In this document: positions 63,067-64,000 of the stretch, one piece after another | Numbering within the stretch: the stretch's first letter is position 1 | How the letters are laid out: every line of letters starts with the position of its first letter | From: Longimicrobium terrae | Lineage (GTDB): Bacteria; Gemmatimonadota; Gemmatimonadetes; Longimicrobiales; Longimicrobiaceae | Length of the DNA: 64,000 bases | NCBI RefSeq assembly: GCF_014202995.1 | Contig: NZ_JACHIA010000006.1 | Location: 62,001-126,000 of the forward strand | Direction: 5' to 3' | The notes under the pieces: generated by a model | The model's input: only the letters and a program-made list of their open reading frames with translations | What the model was told of the DNA's origin: nothing | Databases searched by the model: none | Position numbers and translations under genes: made by a program

Positions 63067-63954
63067 ATGACGAACGACTATCTGGTGCGCGCCACGGCGC
63101 TCGACGACCGCGTGCGCGCCTTTGCGCTGAACGCCACCGGCCTGGTGAGCGAACTGCAGCGCCGGCACGACACCTATCCCGCCGTGACCGCGGCGCTGGG
63201 CCGCACGGCCATGGGCGCGCTGCTGCTGGGCGCCGCCTCGCTCAAGGAAGAAGACCAGCTGCTGACCGTGGACGTGCGCGGCAACGGCCCGGTGCGCCGC
63301 ATTCTGGTGACCGCCAACGGGCGCGGCGAGGTGCGCGGGCTGGTGGGCAACCCGCACGTGCACGCCGACAGCGTCAACGGCAAGCTGAACGTGGCCGGCG
63401 TGGTGGGCACAGACGGCTACCTCGCCGTCACCAAGGACCTGGGGATGAAGGACACCTACCAGGGGATGGTGGAGCTGATTTCCGGCGAAATCGGCGAGGA
63501 CCTGGCGTACTACATGGCCAAGAGCGAGCAGACGCCGTCCGGCGTGGGCATCGGCGTGTTCGTGCGGCCGGACCTGTCGGTGGAGGCCGCCGGCGGCTAC
63601 CTGATCCAGCTTCTTCCCGGCCTGTCGGACGAGGAGATCGCCGAGATCGAGCAGCGGGCCGCCGCGCTGCCGCATCCCACGGCGCTGCTGCGCGAGGGGA
63701 TTTCGCCGGAGCAGATGCTGGACCGGCTCTTTCCCGAGGGCTACACCTTTGGCGACAAGTACCCGATCGGGTTCAAGTGCGAGTGCTCGCGCGGCCGGTT
63801 CGAGTCCGCCATCGCCAGCCTGGGCCCGGTGGAGATCGAGCACATCATTCAGGAAGAGGAAAAGCCGTATACGGAGGTGGTCTGCCATTTCTGCAACGAG
63901 GCCTACCACTTCTCGCCGGACGAGATGCGCGGGATCCTGGAATCCACCCGCTGA
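63067..63954 (+). CDS. hslO: Redox-regulated chaperone Hsp33
   Basis: A cytosolic holdase chaperone switched on by oxidation, 295 residues. The N-terminal domain shows the family features NDYLVRATALDDRVRAFALNATGLV and TVDVRGNGPVRRILVTANGRGEVRGLVGNP. The C-terminal redox switch has all four zinc cysteines as C-x-C (Cys238, Cys240) and C-x2-C (Cys273, Cys276) in GFKCECSRGRF and VVCHFCNEAYHFS. GGGGAGG six bases upstream supports ATG 63067. It is divergent from the serine hydrolase. No neighbouring hslR or pckA is seen in the window. Confidence 0.96.
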   Translation: MTNDYLVRATALDDRVRAFALNATGLVSELQRRHDTYPAVTAALGRTAMGALLLGAASLKEEDQLLTVDVRGNGPVRRILVTANGRGEVRGLVGNPHVHADSVNGKLNVAGVVGTDGYLAVTKDLGMKDTYQGMVELISGEIGEDLAYYMAKSEQTPSGVGIGVFVRPDLSVEAAGGYLIQLLPGLSDEEIAEIEQRAAALPHPTALLREGISPEQMLDRLFPEGYTFGDKYPIGFKCECSRGRFESAIASLGPVEIEHIIQEEEKPYTEVVCHFCNEAYHFSPDEMRGILESTR

Positions 63955-63970
63955 ACGGCGCTTCGGGGGG

Positions 63971-64000
63971 ATGAACGAGGGCGGCACTGATCCCGGTGCC
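63971..64000 (+). CDS. Possible start of a further gene, cut by the window end
   Basis: ATG 63971 is preceded by GGGGGG and opens MNEGGTDPGA up to the window edge, 16 bases after hslO. Ten codons are too few to judge; this may be noise. Confidence 0.25.
   Translation, partial: MNEGGTDPGA

Overview
The window is about 64 kb of very GC-rich bacterial chromosome. Gene content and style point to Gemmatimonadota, most likely a Longimicrobium-like organism. The evidence is: many secreted proteins and lipoproteins of unknown function, Hanks-type kinases fused to TPRs, intergenic space filled with palindromic repeat cassettes, GTG/TTG starts, and a short Cys-rich ORF with a KLKLD...SF leader of the kind I associate with RiPP precursors in that group. 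This assignment is inferred from style, not computed. No tRNA, rRNA, CRISPR array, transposase or phage gene was seen.

Layout. 0.5-3.2 kb: gyrA with a strong terminator. 3.9-9.4 kb: membrane and secreted proteins (a YqaA/VTT protein, two paralogous exported 272-aa proteins, a Yip1-like protein, a zinc-ribbon protein, an acyl-CoA thioesterase, a CDP-alcohol phosphatidyltransferase). 10.1-14.1 kb: an FdhF/YdeP-type molybdoenzyme, fdhD and an AMIN-like lipoprotein, all overlapping. 14.2-15.1 kb: a small gene overlapping a PIN-domain toxin. 15.2-19.7 kb: a TPR protein, a GT4 glycosyltransferase coupled to an LPG-synthase-TM protein, and an ECF sigma factor. 20-24 kb: a four-gene Mn/Fe(Zn)-type ABC importer with its own promoter and candidate operator; both permeases carry cytosolic C-terminal extensions. 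24.7-26.3 kb: an exported HExxH protein.

26.6-37.6 kb (minus strand) is a signalling and cell-wall cluster: FHA protein, class B PBP, RodA/FtsW, PP2C phosphatase, second FHA protein, Ser/Thr kinase-TPR, second kinase-TPR and a small protein. It contains the same functional set as the actinobacterial fhaA-fhaB-pstP-rodA-pbpA-pknA-pknB operon. 38-42.4 kb: a SpoIID-like lipoprotein, an amino-acid racemase and two related small lipoproteins. 42.8-47.3 kb: a tight SGNH hydrolase-TPR / SxtJ-like / 50-aa DUF5989-like / carbamoyltransferase cassette. 48-49 kb: SoxR with a divergent ABM-fold monooxygenase and a SoxR-box-like dyad between them.

49.2-56 kb is the most unusual stretch. A TPP riboswitch with an intrinsic terminator precedes thiC. 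At least two decayed copies of the thiC 3' end plus its terminator hairpin follow, separated by unrelated accessory genes (a lipoprotein, a membrane HExxH peptidase with a partner) and followed by the RiPP-like precursor. 56-64 kb: a glycine-zipper protein, a GAF-PAS hybrid-sensor kinase, a MITE-like element, a serine hydrolase, and hslO (Hsp33). Most gaps over 300 bases hold members of at least six interspersed repeat families.
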